This document shows positions 50,865-61,207 of a stretch of DNA of 64,000 nucleotides, in pieces. How positions within the stretch are numbered: the first letter of the stretch is position 1; each line of letters opens with the position of its first letter. The notes under the pieces were generated by a model that was not told where the DNA came from, searched no databases, and saw only the letters and a list, made by a program, of their open reading frames with translations. The stretch covers positions 186,001-250,000 of the forward strand of contig CAWDZK010000001.1 of NCBI GenBank assembly GCA_963807005.1, in the 5' to 3' direction. Origin of the DNA: CAWDZK01 sp963807005. Its GTDB lineage: Bacteria; Actinomycetota; Actinomycetes; JACCUZ01. Both the position numbers and the translations under genes were made by a program.

Positions 50865-53777
50865 GTGGCCGCCGACCCGCAGGACCCGTTCGGCACCGCG
50901 GAGCTGCGGCGGCGGGTCCTCGACGCCTGGGCGGCGTCACCCGCGCGCTTCCGTGAGGACGCCAACGCCGAGGAGGACCTGGTCCTCGGCGGCTACCGCG
51001 ACCGGGTGGTCGTGGAGCTGGCCCAGAACGCCGCCGACGCCGCGGCCCGCACGGGCCACCCGGGCCGGCTCCTCCTGCGGCTGACCGAGCGGCCGGACGG
51101 CTCCGGCGTCCTGGTCGCGGTGAACACCGGGGCCCCCCTCGACGCGGCGGGGGTCGAGTCGCTGTCCACGCTGCGCGCGTCCACCAAGCGCGGGACGCCG
51201 TCGTCGGTCGGCCGGTTCGGTGTCGGGTTCGCCGCGGTGCTGGCCGTCTCCGACGAGCCCGCAGTGCTCTCCAGCACCGGTGGCGTCCGGTGGTCCGCCG
51301 GGGAGTCGCGCACGGCGGCGGCAGCCGTCCCGGAGCTGGCCGACGAGCTGGCCCGGCGGGACGGGGCGGCACCGGTGCTGCGGCTTCCCTGGCCGGACCC
51401 CCGCCCACCCGACGCGGACGGCGCCACCACGGTCGAGCTGCCGCTGCGGGACCCGGCGGCCACCGCACTGGTCCGCCGCCTGCTCGACGACCTGGACGAC
51501 GCCGTGCTGCTCGCGCTTCCGGGGCTGGGCGAGGTGACGGTCGAGCTCGACGGCGTACGCCGGGTGCTGGCCGGCGGGGACCGGTGGCGGATCGTGCGGC
51601 GCTCCGGCCGGGCCGACCCGGCGCTGCTCGCGGACCGGCCGAGGGAGGAGCGCGACCGGCCGTCGTGGTCGGTGACCTGGGCGCTCCCGCTGGCCGGGCA
51701 GCCGGTGCCCGGCACCCTGCACGCGCCGACGCCCACGGACGAGCCACTGGGGCTGCCGGCGCTGCTCGTGGCGTCGTTCCCGCTGGACACCACCCGCCGC
51801 CACGTCGCGCCGGGGCCCCTCACCGACGCGCTCGTCGGCTGGGCGGCCGAGGCGTACGGCGAGCTCGCCGAGGACAGTGCCGACCCGCTGGCGCTGCTGC
51901 CGGGCCCGGTGCCGCTCGGTCGGCTCGACGGAGCCCTCCGGCAGGCCGTCACCGGGGTGCTGCGCGGGAGCCGCTCGCTGCCTGCGACGGACGGCACCCG
52001 GGTCGCCCCGGCCGCGGCGACCGCCGTCGTCGGCGCCGCCGGCGTGCTGCGCGAGCTGCTCGCCGAGGCTCTCGGCCCGCTGGTCGCGGACCATCCGGGG
52101 CTGGACCGGCTCGGCGGCCGACGGCTCGGCCTGGCCGAGGCGGTCGAGGCGCTCGCGGCCCTGGACCGGCCGCCCGGGTGGTGGCGGTCCCTGTACGCCG
52201 CCGTGGACGCCGCTGCGGTGCGCGACCCGGAGGTCCTCGCCGTGCTGCCGGTGCCGCTGGCCGACGGCCGGCTCGTGCGGGGGCCGCGCGGCGTCCTGCT
52301 GCCGGACGACGAGCTCGGCCCGGCCGCCGCCGGCCTGCGTCTGCCGGGCCTCCGGCTGGCCCATCCCGACGCCGTGCACACCGTGCTGCGCCGGGCGGGC
52401 GCGGCCGACGCCGGCCCGCGGGCGCTGCTCGCGGCACCCGAGGTACGCCGGGCGGTCGAGGACGCCTGGGACGACCCGGACCGCGGGACGGCCGCCGCCG
52501 CGGTGCTGCCCCTCGTCGCCGCGGCCGCGCTCCGGCCGGGGGACCTGCCGTGGCTGGCCGAGCTGCCGTTGCCGGCCTCGGACGGCACCTGGGCGCAGGC
52601 CGACGAGCTGGCCCTGCCGGGCTCACCCCTGTCGCTCGTCGCCGACTCCGAGCTGGTGGGGGAGGTCGGACCGGACCTGGTCGCTCGGTGGGGGCCGGCG
52701 GTGCTCGCCGCGGTGGGCGTCCTGGCCGGGTTCACGACGGTCGAGGCTGCCGACGTGGTCCTGGACGAGGGGACGGTCGAGGAGCCGCTGGAGGGATGGG
52801 CCCGCGCCTCGCTCGACCTGCTGCCCGGCGCCGACCTGCCGCCCACGGCCCGGTCCGTCCGGGTGGTGCCCGAGCTCGACGTCGTGGCGGACGACCGGTG
52901 GGCCGACGCCCTGCGGCAGGTCTCGGCCGACTCGGCGGTCCGCGCGGCCGTCGTGACACCGGTCCGCCTGGAGCTGGCCGGTGGCCGGACGGCGGAGGTG
53001 CCGTCGTACGGCGCCTGGCTGCTGCGCACCAGGGCCGTGCTCGCGGGGCGGCCCACGACCGGCTGGGCGCTCCCGGGCTCCGGGCTGGAGGGGTTGTACG
53101 ACGTGCTGGACCCAGCGCTCGTGGACGGCATCGACCCCGCGGTCCTGCGCGCCGCCGGTGTGGTGGCGTCGTTGGCCGACACCGTCGCGGAACCCGGAGG
53201 TGCCGACGAGCTGCTCCGCCGGCTCGCCGATGACGACCGGGCGCTGCCGGCGGCGACCTGGTCCGCGCTGTGGCCGGTCCTGGCGGCGTGCGACCCGGAC
53301 GAGGTCGACCCGCCCGAGCGGGTGCGGGTCGCCCCCGACCGGGTCGCCGATGCCGCCGACGCCGTCGTCGTGGACCGGCCGGAGCACCTGCAGGTGGTGG
53401 GGGAGGACGCGCTGGTGCTCCCCTTGGGCCTGAGCCACCGGGTGGCCGAGCTGCTCGACCTCGCCCTGAGCAGCGAGACCGTGCCGGAGCCCGCGCTCGA
53501 CGACGGCACGGAGCGCGAGGTGCCCGGCCCGGCGCACGACCTGGTCGCGGGGCTCCCGTCGACCTGGTGGCAGCACGACGAGATCACCGTGGCCGGGCGG
53601 CCGGTGACCTGGTGGCGGGACGACGACGGCGGTGTGCACGCGACGACGTACGACGGGCTCGCCCGTGGCCTCGCGGCGGCAACCGGTCGCTGGCGGGACC
53701 GGCTGCTGCTGGGTGCCAGCCTCGAGGACCCGGACCGTCTCGGTGGCCTGCTCGCCGAGGCCCGGCTGGAGGACTGA
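50865..53777 (+). CDS. Sacsin-like GHKL ATPase protein, 970 residues
   Basis: The N-terminus carries an Hsp90-type ATP-binding fold: VVVELAQNAADAA (48-60, with Glu51, Asn55 and Asp58), VNTGAPLD as the second box (86-93) and GRFGVGF (116-122). The remaining 750 residues have no recognised domain and may act as a scaffold or peptidase-like chaperone region. TACCGT lies six bases before the GTG at 50865 (leaderless). Similar large GHKL proteins occur across actinobacteria as presumed chaperones. No partner gene is adjacent. Confidence 0.85.
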   Translation: MAADPQDPFGTAELRRRVLDAWAASPARFREDANAEEDLVLGGYRDRVVVELAQNAADAAARTGHPGRLLLRLTERPDGSGVLVAVNTGAPLDAAGVESLSTLRASTKRGTPSSVGRFGVGFAAVLAVSDEPAVLSSTGGVRWSAGESRTAAAAVPELADELARRDGAAPVLRLPWPDPRPPDADGATTVELPLRDPAATALVRRLLDDLDDAVLLALPGLGEVTVELDGVRRVLAGGDRWRIVRRSGRADPALLADRPREERDRPSWSVTWALPLAGQPVPGTLHAPTPTDEPLGLPALLVASFPLDTTRRHVAPGPLTDALVGWAAEAYGELAEDSADPLALLPGPVPLGRLDGALRQAVTGVLRGSRSLPATDGTRVAPAAATAVVGAAGVLRELLAEALGPLVADHPGLDRLGGRRLGLAEAVEALAALDRPPGWWRSLYAAVDAAAVRDPEVLAVLPVPLADGRLVRGPRGVLLPDDELGPAAAGLRLPGLRLAHPDAVHTVLRRAGAADAGPRALLAAPEVRRAVEDAWDDPDRGTAAAAVLPLVAAAALRPGDLPWLAELPLPASDGTWAQADELALPGSPLSLVADSELVGEVGPDLVARWGPAVLAAVGVLAGFTTVEAADVVLDEGTVEEPLEGWARASLDLLPGADLPPTARSVRVVPELDVVADDRWADALRQVSADSAVRAAVVTPVRLELAGGRTAEVPSYGAWLLRTRAVLAGRPTTGWALPGSGLEGLYDVLDPALVDGIDPAVLRAAGVVASLADTVAEPGGADELLRRLADDDRALPAATWSALWPVLAACDPDEVDPPERVRVAPDRVADAADAVVVDRPEHLQVVGEDALVLPLGLSHRVAELLDLALSSETVPEPALDDGTEREVPGPAHDLVAGLPSTWWQHDEITVAGRPVTWWRDDDGGVHATTYDGLARGLAAATGRWRDRLLLGASLEDPDRLGGLLAEARLED

Positions 53778-53811
53778 CCGACTGACCGGCTGATTGACTG
53801 ACTGGCTGGCT
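53772..53811. repeat. Five degenerate octamer repeats after the GHKL gene
   Basis: GACTGACC, GACTGACC, GGCTGATT, GACTGACT and GGCTGGCT follow each other at 8-base spacing. The first copy contains the stop codon of the GHKL gene. Slippage would alter only the 3' untranslated part. Confidence 0.7.
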
Positions 53812-53832
53812 GGGGCGGCTGTCGCTGCCGCG

Positions 53833-54396
53833 TCAGTGGCCGCCGCCCTCGTGGCTCTCGTCGTGAGGGCTGGTCTCACCGTGGTGGCCTGCGCCGCCTG
53901 CCGGGGTGGCCGCCAGTGCCGGTGTCGTCAGCACGGACACCGCGACCGCACCCACGACCGTGAGGGCGACGACCCGGCCGGTGGACGGTCGCCGGCCCGA
54001 GGCGACCCGGTCGGGCAGCCGTGCGGCCACCAGCAGGCTGGCCGCGACGACCACCTCGAGCAGGGACGTGAGCACGTCAGCGCGGCTGGCTGGCTCCGGC
54101 GTCCAGGTCGCCGGCCCGACCGGGAGCCCCACGGTCCGGGTGACCACCCACAGGGTCACGACGGCCAGGCTCCCGTAGGCGACCAGGCGCGGGAAGGGGG
54201 CCCGGTCCCGTGCCAGCGCGAGGACGGCCCAGCCGATCTGCCCGGCCCCGAGGGTGGCGAAGAAGACACCGAACAGCCACCACTCGTCCAGGTGCTCCCG
54301 GACCACGGCGAGATGGACCAGCCCGGCTCCGAGCGATGCGAACCCGGCCCAGCATCTCGCCACGTCCCGCCCGTCCATGCGGCTGACCCGCGTCAC
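53833..54396 (-). CDS. Membrane protein with His-rich tail
   Basis: 187 residues from GTG 54396, with TATCGT seven bases upstream (leaderless type). About four or five hydrophobic helices are visible between residues 10 and 160. The last 20 or so residues hold five His plus Glu and Asp, suggesting metal binding on one side of the membrane. No family is recognised. A metal-related role is a guess from the tail. Confidence 0.62.
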   Translation of the reverse strand: MTRVSRMDGRDVARCWAGFASLGAGLVHLAVVREHLDEWWLFGVFFATLGAGQIGWAVLALARDRAPFPRLVAYGSLAVVTLWVVTRTVGLPVGPATWTPEPASRADVLTSLLEVVVAASLLVAARLPDRVASGRRPSTGRVVALTVVGAVAVSVLTTPALAATPAGGAGHHGETSPHDESHEGGGH

Positions 54397-54508
54397 GGCC
54401 GAGACGATAATCCTCGCGGGGCATCTCGTCACGACCTCGTTTGCCGCGTGGACCCCGAGGGTGTCCAGCTGGGAGGCGGTGACTCGGGCCGTGTCCGTCT
54501 GCGGGCCC

Positions 54509-54787
54509 TCAGCGAGGGTCGTCGTCCGCGTGGTGCGTGGTGGGCTCGGCCGACAACCCGCGGCGCAGGGCGACCCGCCGCCGCCGGACGGTACGGAGCC
54601 CGATCAGCCCGAGCAGCACGCCGCAGGCCATCACCCACACCCAGCTGCCGCGGCCCTGCTCCTCGAGGCGGCCGTGCAGGACCAGGGACACCACCAGCCC
54701 CAGCGCGAACAGGCCGGTGCCGATCGCCACCACCCGGACCTCGTCGGTCCGCAGCGGTTCCGGGTCCGGGCGGCGTGGTTCGGTCAC
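54509..54787 (-). CDS. DUF2530-like two-helix membrane protein
   Basis: 92 residues with two membrane helices (about 18-37 and 48-66) and a basic RTVRRRRVALRR stretch. The pattern, with WVWVMACGVLLGLIGL in the second helix, fits the actinobacterial DUF2530 family of unknown function. TAGCCT is six bases before the GTG at 54787. It is divergent from the purine permease gene. Confidence 0.72.
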   Translation of the reverse strand: MTEPRRPDPEPLRTDEVRVVAIGTGLFALGLVVSLVLHGRLEEQGRGSWVWVMACGVLLGLIGLRTVRRRRVALRRGLSAEPTTHHADDDPR

Positions 54788-54826
54788 ATGGACAGGCTAC
54801 GTCTGCCATTCTGCCCACCGGACCGC

Positions 54827-54866
54827 ACCGGTCCACCGGTCCAGCAGTCCAGCCGTCCAGCCGTGG
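54827..54866. repeat. Five degenerate octamer repeats upstream of the purine permease
   Basis: ACCGGTCC, ACCGGTCC, AGCAGTCC, AGCCGTCC and AGCCGTGG are in register at 8-base spacing. They lie between the divergent DUF2530-like and permease starts, inside the likely promoter region. Copy-number change here could shift promoter spacing. Confidence 0.65.
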
Positions 54867-54898
54867 TCGTCGCGAGCTGAGCCCATCGTGAGGTGCGC

Positions 54899-56404
<1,506 letters not shown>

Positions 56405-57757
56405 CCGCCGTCTGGTCCGGCCGCGCGGCGACCTGCTCGCGCGGCGGGCACGGGGCGAGGTCGGCCGGCGGCCCTGGCCGTCCGTAGTGCCAGCCCTGGC
56501 CGTGGTCGACGCCGGTGGCCAGCAGCACCTCGGCGTCCGCCGTCGTCTCGATGCCCTCGGCGACCACCGTCGCGTCGCAGCCGTGCGCGAAGTCCACCAG
56601 CGACCGGACCAGGGTGCGCAGCACCGGATCGGTCGCGACGCCGTCGACGAGGGTGCGGTCGAGCTTGATGACGTCCGGTTTCGTGAGCACGATGTGCCGA
56701 AGCGACGAGAACCCCGCGCCCACGTCGTCGATGGCGAGACGCATGCCGCGTTCCCTCAGCGGCTGCAGCACGGCGTGCAGCGCGACGTAGTCCTCCACCT
56801 GGTCGTGCTCCGACAGCTCGAGCAGGACCCGGTCGAGCGGCAGCCGGCCGAGCAGCTGCGAGCACTCCGGTGTCAGGAGGGTGGCGGGCGAGACGTTCAT
56901 GGAGACGTATCCGTCCACCGCGGCGAGGTGGTCGCCTGCCCGCTCGAGGGCCAGCAGCTCGAGCCGGTGGCCACGGTCGACGCTGTGCGCCTCGGCGAAG
57001 ACCAGGTCCGGCGCCATGTCCCAGTGCGCCGGGAACCGGCTCAGCGCCTCGGCCCCCACCCGGTCGGCGGTGGCCAGCTCCACGATCGGCTGCAGCACCA
57101 CCGTGGGGCCACCGGCCGCCATGAGCGGCACCAACCGGCCCTCGATCGCGCCACGCCGTGCGGTCTCGCGTACCTCGGGCTCGATCACCATGGACGCCGC
57201 GTGCGCGAGGACCTCCATCAGTGCCTGGTCCCGCTTGGTCAGTGCCTTGTCCGTGGTGAGCCCTGCAGCGCAGAACGTGCCGTAGAGCTGTCCGTCGCTG
57301 AGGACGACGGGCACCGACACGTAGCTGCGGATGCGGGGCATCCGGGCAGCGGGAAGACGCATCGCCTCCGGGTGCTTGCGCACGTCGGGGATGACCGCGG
57401 GCAGCCGTCCGTCGAGGATCGCCTGGCAGAAGCTCGTCTCCTGCGGCTGGGTCACGCCGTCCCGGAACAGGAAGGGCACCGACGACTCCACCACCTCGAG
57501 ATGCTGGGTGGTGCCGTCCATGCGCGAGAGGAAGGCCACCGAGAGGTTGAGGCCCGCCCTGGCCGTGCGCAGCAGGTCGGCGACCTGCTCCTCGGCGTCC
57601 GTGCGCGCCCTGCCCATCGACGGTCTCCTCGTGACGCGGCTGTCCGCGGGCCGGCCCTTGCCGGTCGGTCCCCCTGATCTGTATCGGCGCGGCCCGGCAG
57701 GATCTTCAGCGCGGAGGGGGTCGGCCGTTCGGCACGGCGTGCGGCAGACTGCCGCCG

Positions 57758-58201
57758 ATGCACAGCGACCACGACCTTCCGGTCGACCCGGACGTCGATG
57801 CCGTACGTGACCCGGCGCCGGAACCGGACGTGCTGGTGGTGGTGGCCGCCGGTGGCGCCCTCGGCAGCGTCGCCCGCTGGGGTGTGGACGAGCTGCTCGC
57901 CACGACACCGGGCGCCTTCCCGTGGGCGACGTTCACCGTCAACGTCTCCGGCAGCCTGGCGCTCGGCGCGCTGATGGTGGTGGTCCTCGAGGTCCGGCCC
58001 GGGTCGAGGTACCTGCGGCCGTTCGCGGGGGTGGGGCTGCTGGGCGGGTGGACCACCTTCTCGGCGTACGCACTGGACGCCAGGACGCTGCTGGCTGTCG
58101 ACCGGACGGCCACGGCCGCGCTCTACGTCGGCGGTTCGCTGCTCGCGGGGGCACTGGCCGTGCTGCTGGGCCTGCGGCTGACCCGCCGGGCGCTGCGGTG
58201 A
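57758..58201 (+). CDS. crcB: Fluoride channel subunit 1 (FluC/CrcB)
   Basis: 147 residues with four membrane helices after an acidic 25-residue N-terminus. Family marks are GGALGSVARW, TVNVSGSLALG and LLGGWTTFSAY, with the central Asn and the Phe box typical of Fluc channels. CAGACT lies seven bases before the ATG. The gene overlaps a second crcB by GTGA. Two-gene Fluc pairs form antiparallel heterodimers that let F- leave the cell. Confidence 0.92.
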   Translation: MHSDHDLPVDPDVDAVRDPAPEPDVLVVVAAGGALGSVARWGVDELLATTPGAFPWATFTVNVSGSLALGALMVVVLEVRPGSRYLRPFAGVGLLGGWTTFSAYALDARTLLAVDRTATAALYVGGSLLAGALAVLLGLRLTRRALR

Positions 58202-58572
58202 CGGTGCTGCTCGTCCTGGTGGGCGGGGCGGTCGGAGCGCCGGCCCGCTACCTGGTCGACCGCTGGGTGCAGTCCCTCCACGCGTCCGTCGTCCCGTGGG
58301 GGACGGTGGCGGTCAATGCGGCTGGCTGCCTGCTGCTCGGGGTGACGGCCGGCGCGGTGACGGCCACCGACGGGCCCGCCTGGGTGCTGCCGCTGGTCGG
58401 GACCGGGTTGTGCGGTGCCCTGACGACGTTCTCGACGTTCTCCTTCGAGACCGTCCGGCTGCTCGAGGAGGCCGAGCTCGCGGCGGCGGCTGTGGCTGTC
58501 GTCGTGAGCGTCGGCGTGGGCCTGGCCGTGTGCGCCGGCGGCTGGGCCGCAGCGGTGGCGCTGCTGGGCTGA
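58198..58572 (+). CDS. crcB: Fluoride channel subunit 2 (FluC/CrcB)
   Basis: 124 residues, four membrane helices. GGAVGAPARYLVD, VNAAGCLLLG and LCGALTTFSTFSFE are the same motifs as in the preceding gene. The overlap GTGA couples it to the first subunit, and the pair would make one heterodimeric channel. I see no crcB-type riboswitch upstream of the pair. Confidence 0.92.
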   Translation: MTVLLVLVGGAVGAPARYLVDRWVQSLHASVVPWGTVAVNAAGCLLLGVTAGAVTATDGPAWVLPLVGTGLCGALTTFSTFSFETVRLLEEAELAAAAVAVVVSVGVGLAVCAGGWAAAVALLG

Positions 58573-58597
58573 GCCGCCTGCCGTCGGTGCGGTCGGG

Positions 58598-59311
58598 TCA
58601 GCCGAGGCCGGCCCCAGCGAGCAGCCGGGCGACCAGATCCGGTAGCGACGACGCGGTGACCGAGGGCTCCCGGAGGTACGCCGGGTACGCCGCTCCCGTC
58701 CGGTCCAGCCAGGCACCGGCGAGGCCCGCGCGCCGGGCGCCGTCGATGTCCCACGGGTGCACCGCGACCAGGGCCATCCGGTCGGCCGGCGTCGCGGTCG
58801 CCTCGACGGCGTGCTGGTAGGCAGCAGCGCCGGGCTTCCAGACCCGCGGCGTGCTGACGCTGAGCCTGGCCTCGAAGAGGTCGCTCACCCCGGCGCGGGC
58901 GAAGGCGCCGTCGCTCATGGCACTGGACCCGTTGGTCAGGGTCACCAGCCGGATCCCGGCGTCCCGCAGCGCGTGCAGCCCGGGTGCCACGTCCGGGTGC
59001 AGGTCGAGGTCGGGCAGGACGCCGAGCACCTCGGCGGCGGCAGCGCCCGGTTCGTCCGCGGCCCGCGAGCCGGGGGGCGCACCCGTACCGAGCAGGGCAG
59101 TGAGCCGGTCCCGGGCGATGTCGCCGAAGTCGGCGTACCCACCGGCAGCGGTGAGGGCGAACCCGTCGCGCAGGACCGAGGCGAACCAGGTGGCGAACAG
59201 CGCGCGGGGTGCCCCCACCTCCTCGAGCCGTTCCCCGACCGGGCTCATGTCGGTCAGGGTCTCGTTCACGTCGAACACGACGACCTCGGGCCGCCCAGGT
59301 GCTGGTGTCAT
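58598..59311 (-). CDS. Haloacid dehalogenase type II-like hydrolase
   Basis: 237 residues. Motif I FDVNETLTD, motif II LTNGS, Lys in RVWKPG and motif III HPWDIDGARRAG are those of L-2-haloacid dehalogenases. True dehalogenase activity is not certain, because close homologues include phosphatase-like enzymes. TAGGAC seven bases before the ATG is a weak -10. It is divergent from the marR gene. Confidence 0.87.
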   Translation of the reverse strand: MTPAPGRPEVVVFDVNETLTDMSPVGERLEEVGAPRALFATWFASVLRDGFALTAAGGYADFGDIARDRLTALLGTGAPPGSRAADEPGAAAAEVLGVLPDLDLHPDVAPGLHALRDAGIRLVTLTNGSSAMSDGAFARAGVSDLFEARLSVSTPRVWKPGAAAYQHAVEATATPADRMALVAVHPWDIDGARRAGLAGAWLDRTGAAYPAYLREPSVTASSLPDLVARLLAGAGLG

Positions 59312-59381
59312 GCCACTCGTCCTACCCCCCCGGCGACGGTCGAGTACCGGTGCCCGTCGACGGATCTCGGAGCCAGGACGT

Positions 59382-59414
59382 TCGTTAGCGAAGGTAACGA
59401 TATCGGGGTAGCAT
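59382..59414 (+). promoter_or_regulatory. marR promoter with MarR-type operator
   Basis: The inverted repeat TCGTTA-N7-TAACGA (59382-59400) lies 8 bases before TAGCAT (59409-59414), which is six bases before the GTG at 59421. The spacing fits autoregulation of a leaderless marR-MFS operon. Confidence 0.65.
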
Positions 59415-59420
59415 GGTGGG

Positions 59421-59852
59421 GTGCCCACGATGACCCGTACCGCCGAGCTGGCGAGCGTCATGCGGGTGTCGGTCATGCGGCTGTCGCGCAGGCTGCGCGC
59501 CGAACGCGCCGACCATGCCCTGACGCTCACCCAGGTGTCCGCCCTGGCGGCTCTGGACCGGCACGGCTCGCTGACCCCCCGCGACCTGGCCGAGCACGAG
59601 AAGGTGCAGCCGCCCTCCATGACTCGCACCCTCGCGGCGCTGGAGGAGCAGGGCCTGATCACCCGGACGCCGCACGCGACGGACGGCCGGCAGCACGTGG
59701 TCGCCCTCACCGCCGAGGCAAAGAGCCTGCTCCGGGAGGACCGGCGTCGCCGGGACGCCTGGCTGTCCCAGCGCCTCGCCGAGCTGACCCAGGAGGAACG
59801 CGAGGTCCTCCGCGCCGCCGCACCGCTGCTCGACCGGCTCACCAGCGCATGA
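59421..59852 (+). CDS. MarR family transcriptional regulator
   Basis: 143 residues. The winged helix-turn-helix is visible as LTLTQVSALAALDRHGSL, then LAEHEKVQPPSMTRTLAALE and the wing TPHATDGRQHVVALT. It probably represses its own operon through the TCGTTA repeat and is released by a small molecule. The ATGA overlap with the MFS gene suggests control of that exporter. Confidence 0.93.
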   Translation: MPTMTRTAELASVMRVSVMRLSRRLRAERADHALTLTQVSALAALDRHGSLTPRDLAEHEKVQPPSMTRTLAALEEQGLITRTPHATDGRQHVVALTAEAKSLLREDRRRRDAWLSQRLAELTQEEREVLRAAAPLLDRLTSA

Positions 59853-61144
59853 GCCCGACGTTCCAGGCCCTGCGCAACCGCAACTACCGCTACTACGCCA
59901 CCGGGGGCGTGGTCTCCAACACCGGCACCTGGATGCAGCGGGTCGCCCAGGACTGGCTGGTCCTGCAGCTGTCCGGTCAGAGCGGTGTCGCCCTGGGCAT
60001 CACCACCGGCCTGCAGTTCCTGCCCATGCTGGTGCTTGCGCCGTTCGCCGGGACGCTGGCCGACCGGTACTCCAAGCGCAAGGTCCTCATCGCCACCCAG
60101 TCCTTCATGGCGGCGGTCGGGCTGGTGCTCGGGCTGCTCGACATCACCGGTGTCGTCCAGGTCTGGCACGTCTACGTCCTCGCGCTGCTGCTCGGGGTGG
60201 GCGCCGCCTGCGACGCGCCGGCCCGGCAGTCCTTCGTGATCGAGATGGTCGGCCGGGACGACCTGCCCAACGCGGTCGGCCTGAACAGTGCCTCGTTCAA
60301 CCTCGGCCGGGTGATCGGGCCGGCCGTCGCCGGCTTCCTCATCGTCCTGGTCGGGACCGGCCCGGTGTTCCTCCTCAACGCCCTGTCCTTCGGTGCCGTC
60401 ATCGTGGCCCTGGCCAAGATGCGTCCGGCCGAGCTGATGCCGATGCCGCGGTCACCGCGCGGCCGGGGCCAGCTGATGGAGGGCATCCGCTACGTGCGCG
60501 GCCGCCCGGACCTGATGATGGTCATGGTCATCGTGTTCTTCGTCGGGACGTTCGGGCTGAACTTCCAGATGACGTCGGCACTGATGGCCACCGAGGTGTT
60601 CCACAAGGGCGCAGGCGAGTACGGCATCCTCGGCACCATCGTGGCGATCGGCTCCCTGTCCGGGGCGCTGCTCGGCGCCCGGCGCGGGCGGCCCCGGCTG
60701 CGGCTGATCGTGGCGGCTGCGATGGCCTTCGGCGTGGTCGAGGTCACGGCCGGGCTGATGCCGTCGTACCTGACGTTCATGGCGACCCTGATCCCGCTCG
60801 GCCTGTGCCAGATGACCATGCTGAACGCCGCCAACAACACCATGCAGCTCGCGGTCGACCCCAGGATGCGGGGCCGCGTGATGGCGCTCTACATGGCGGT
60901 CTTCATGGGTGGCACCCCGCTCGGCGCACCGATGGTGGGCGCGCTCGCGGAGGCGTTCGGCGCGCGCTGGAGCCTCATCGGTGGCGGTCTGATCTCGCTC
61001 ACCGCGGCGGCGGTTGCCGGAGCGGTCCTGGCGCACCGGAACGGGCTGGTGCTGCGAGAAGAGCTGCGGGTACCGGTCCTGGCCAGCTTCGGGGCCGAGG
61101 CCGCCCGGCTCGAGCACGCGAAGGAGACCTCCCAGCAGGCCTGA
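59849..61144 (+). CDS. MFS exporter (DHA3/EntS-like)
   Basis: 431 residues with 12 membrane helices. RNRNYRYYATGGVVSNTGTW at the N-terminus, AGTLADRYSKRKVLI and SFNLGRVIGPAVAGFL are typical of the EntS/DHA3 export group. The marR gene overlaps it, so export of a compound sensed by MarR is likely. A TGCTGCCCCGTGCGGCA-type repeat shortly after the stop is a weak terminator candidate. Confidence 0.9.
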   Translation: MSPTFQALRNRNYRYYATGGVVSNTGTWMQRVAQDWLVLQLSGQSGVALGITTGLQFLPMLVLAPFAGTLADRYSKRKVLIATQSFMAAVGLVLGLLDITGVVQVWHVYVLALLLGVGAACDAPARQSFVIEMVGRDDLPNAVGLNSASFNLGRVIGPAVAGFLIVLVGTGPVFLLNALSFGAVIVALAKMRPAELMPMPRSPRGRGQLMEGIRYVRGRPDLMMVMVIVFFVGTFGLNFQMTSALMATEVFHKGAGEYGILGTIVAIGSLSGALLGARRGRPRLRLIVAAAMAFGVVEVTAGLMPSYLTFMATLIPLGLCQMTMLNAANNTMQLAVDPRMRGRVMALYMAVFMGGTPLGAPMVGALAEAFGARWSLIGGGLISLTAAAVAGAVLAHRNGLVLREELRVPVLASFGAEAARLEHAKETSQQA

Positions 61145-61207
61145 CCTGCTGCCCCGTGCGGCAGTGCCCCCCTGGCGCCGGTCGGCAGGGGTGGACAGGA
61201 TGGCGGC

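Noticed and set aside
57618..57757. Fluoride (crcB) riboswitch before the FluC pair
   Set aside because: I could not find the conserved pseudoknot segments; the gap looks like two divergent promoters.
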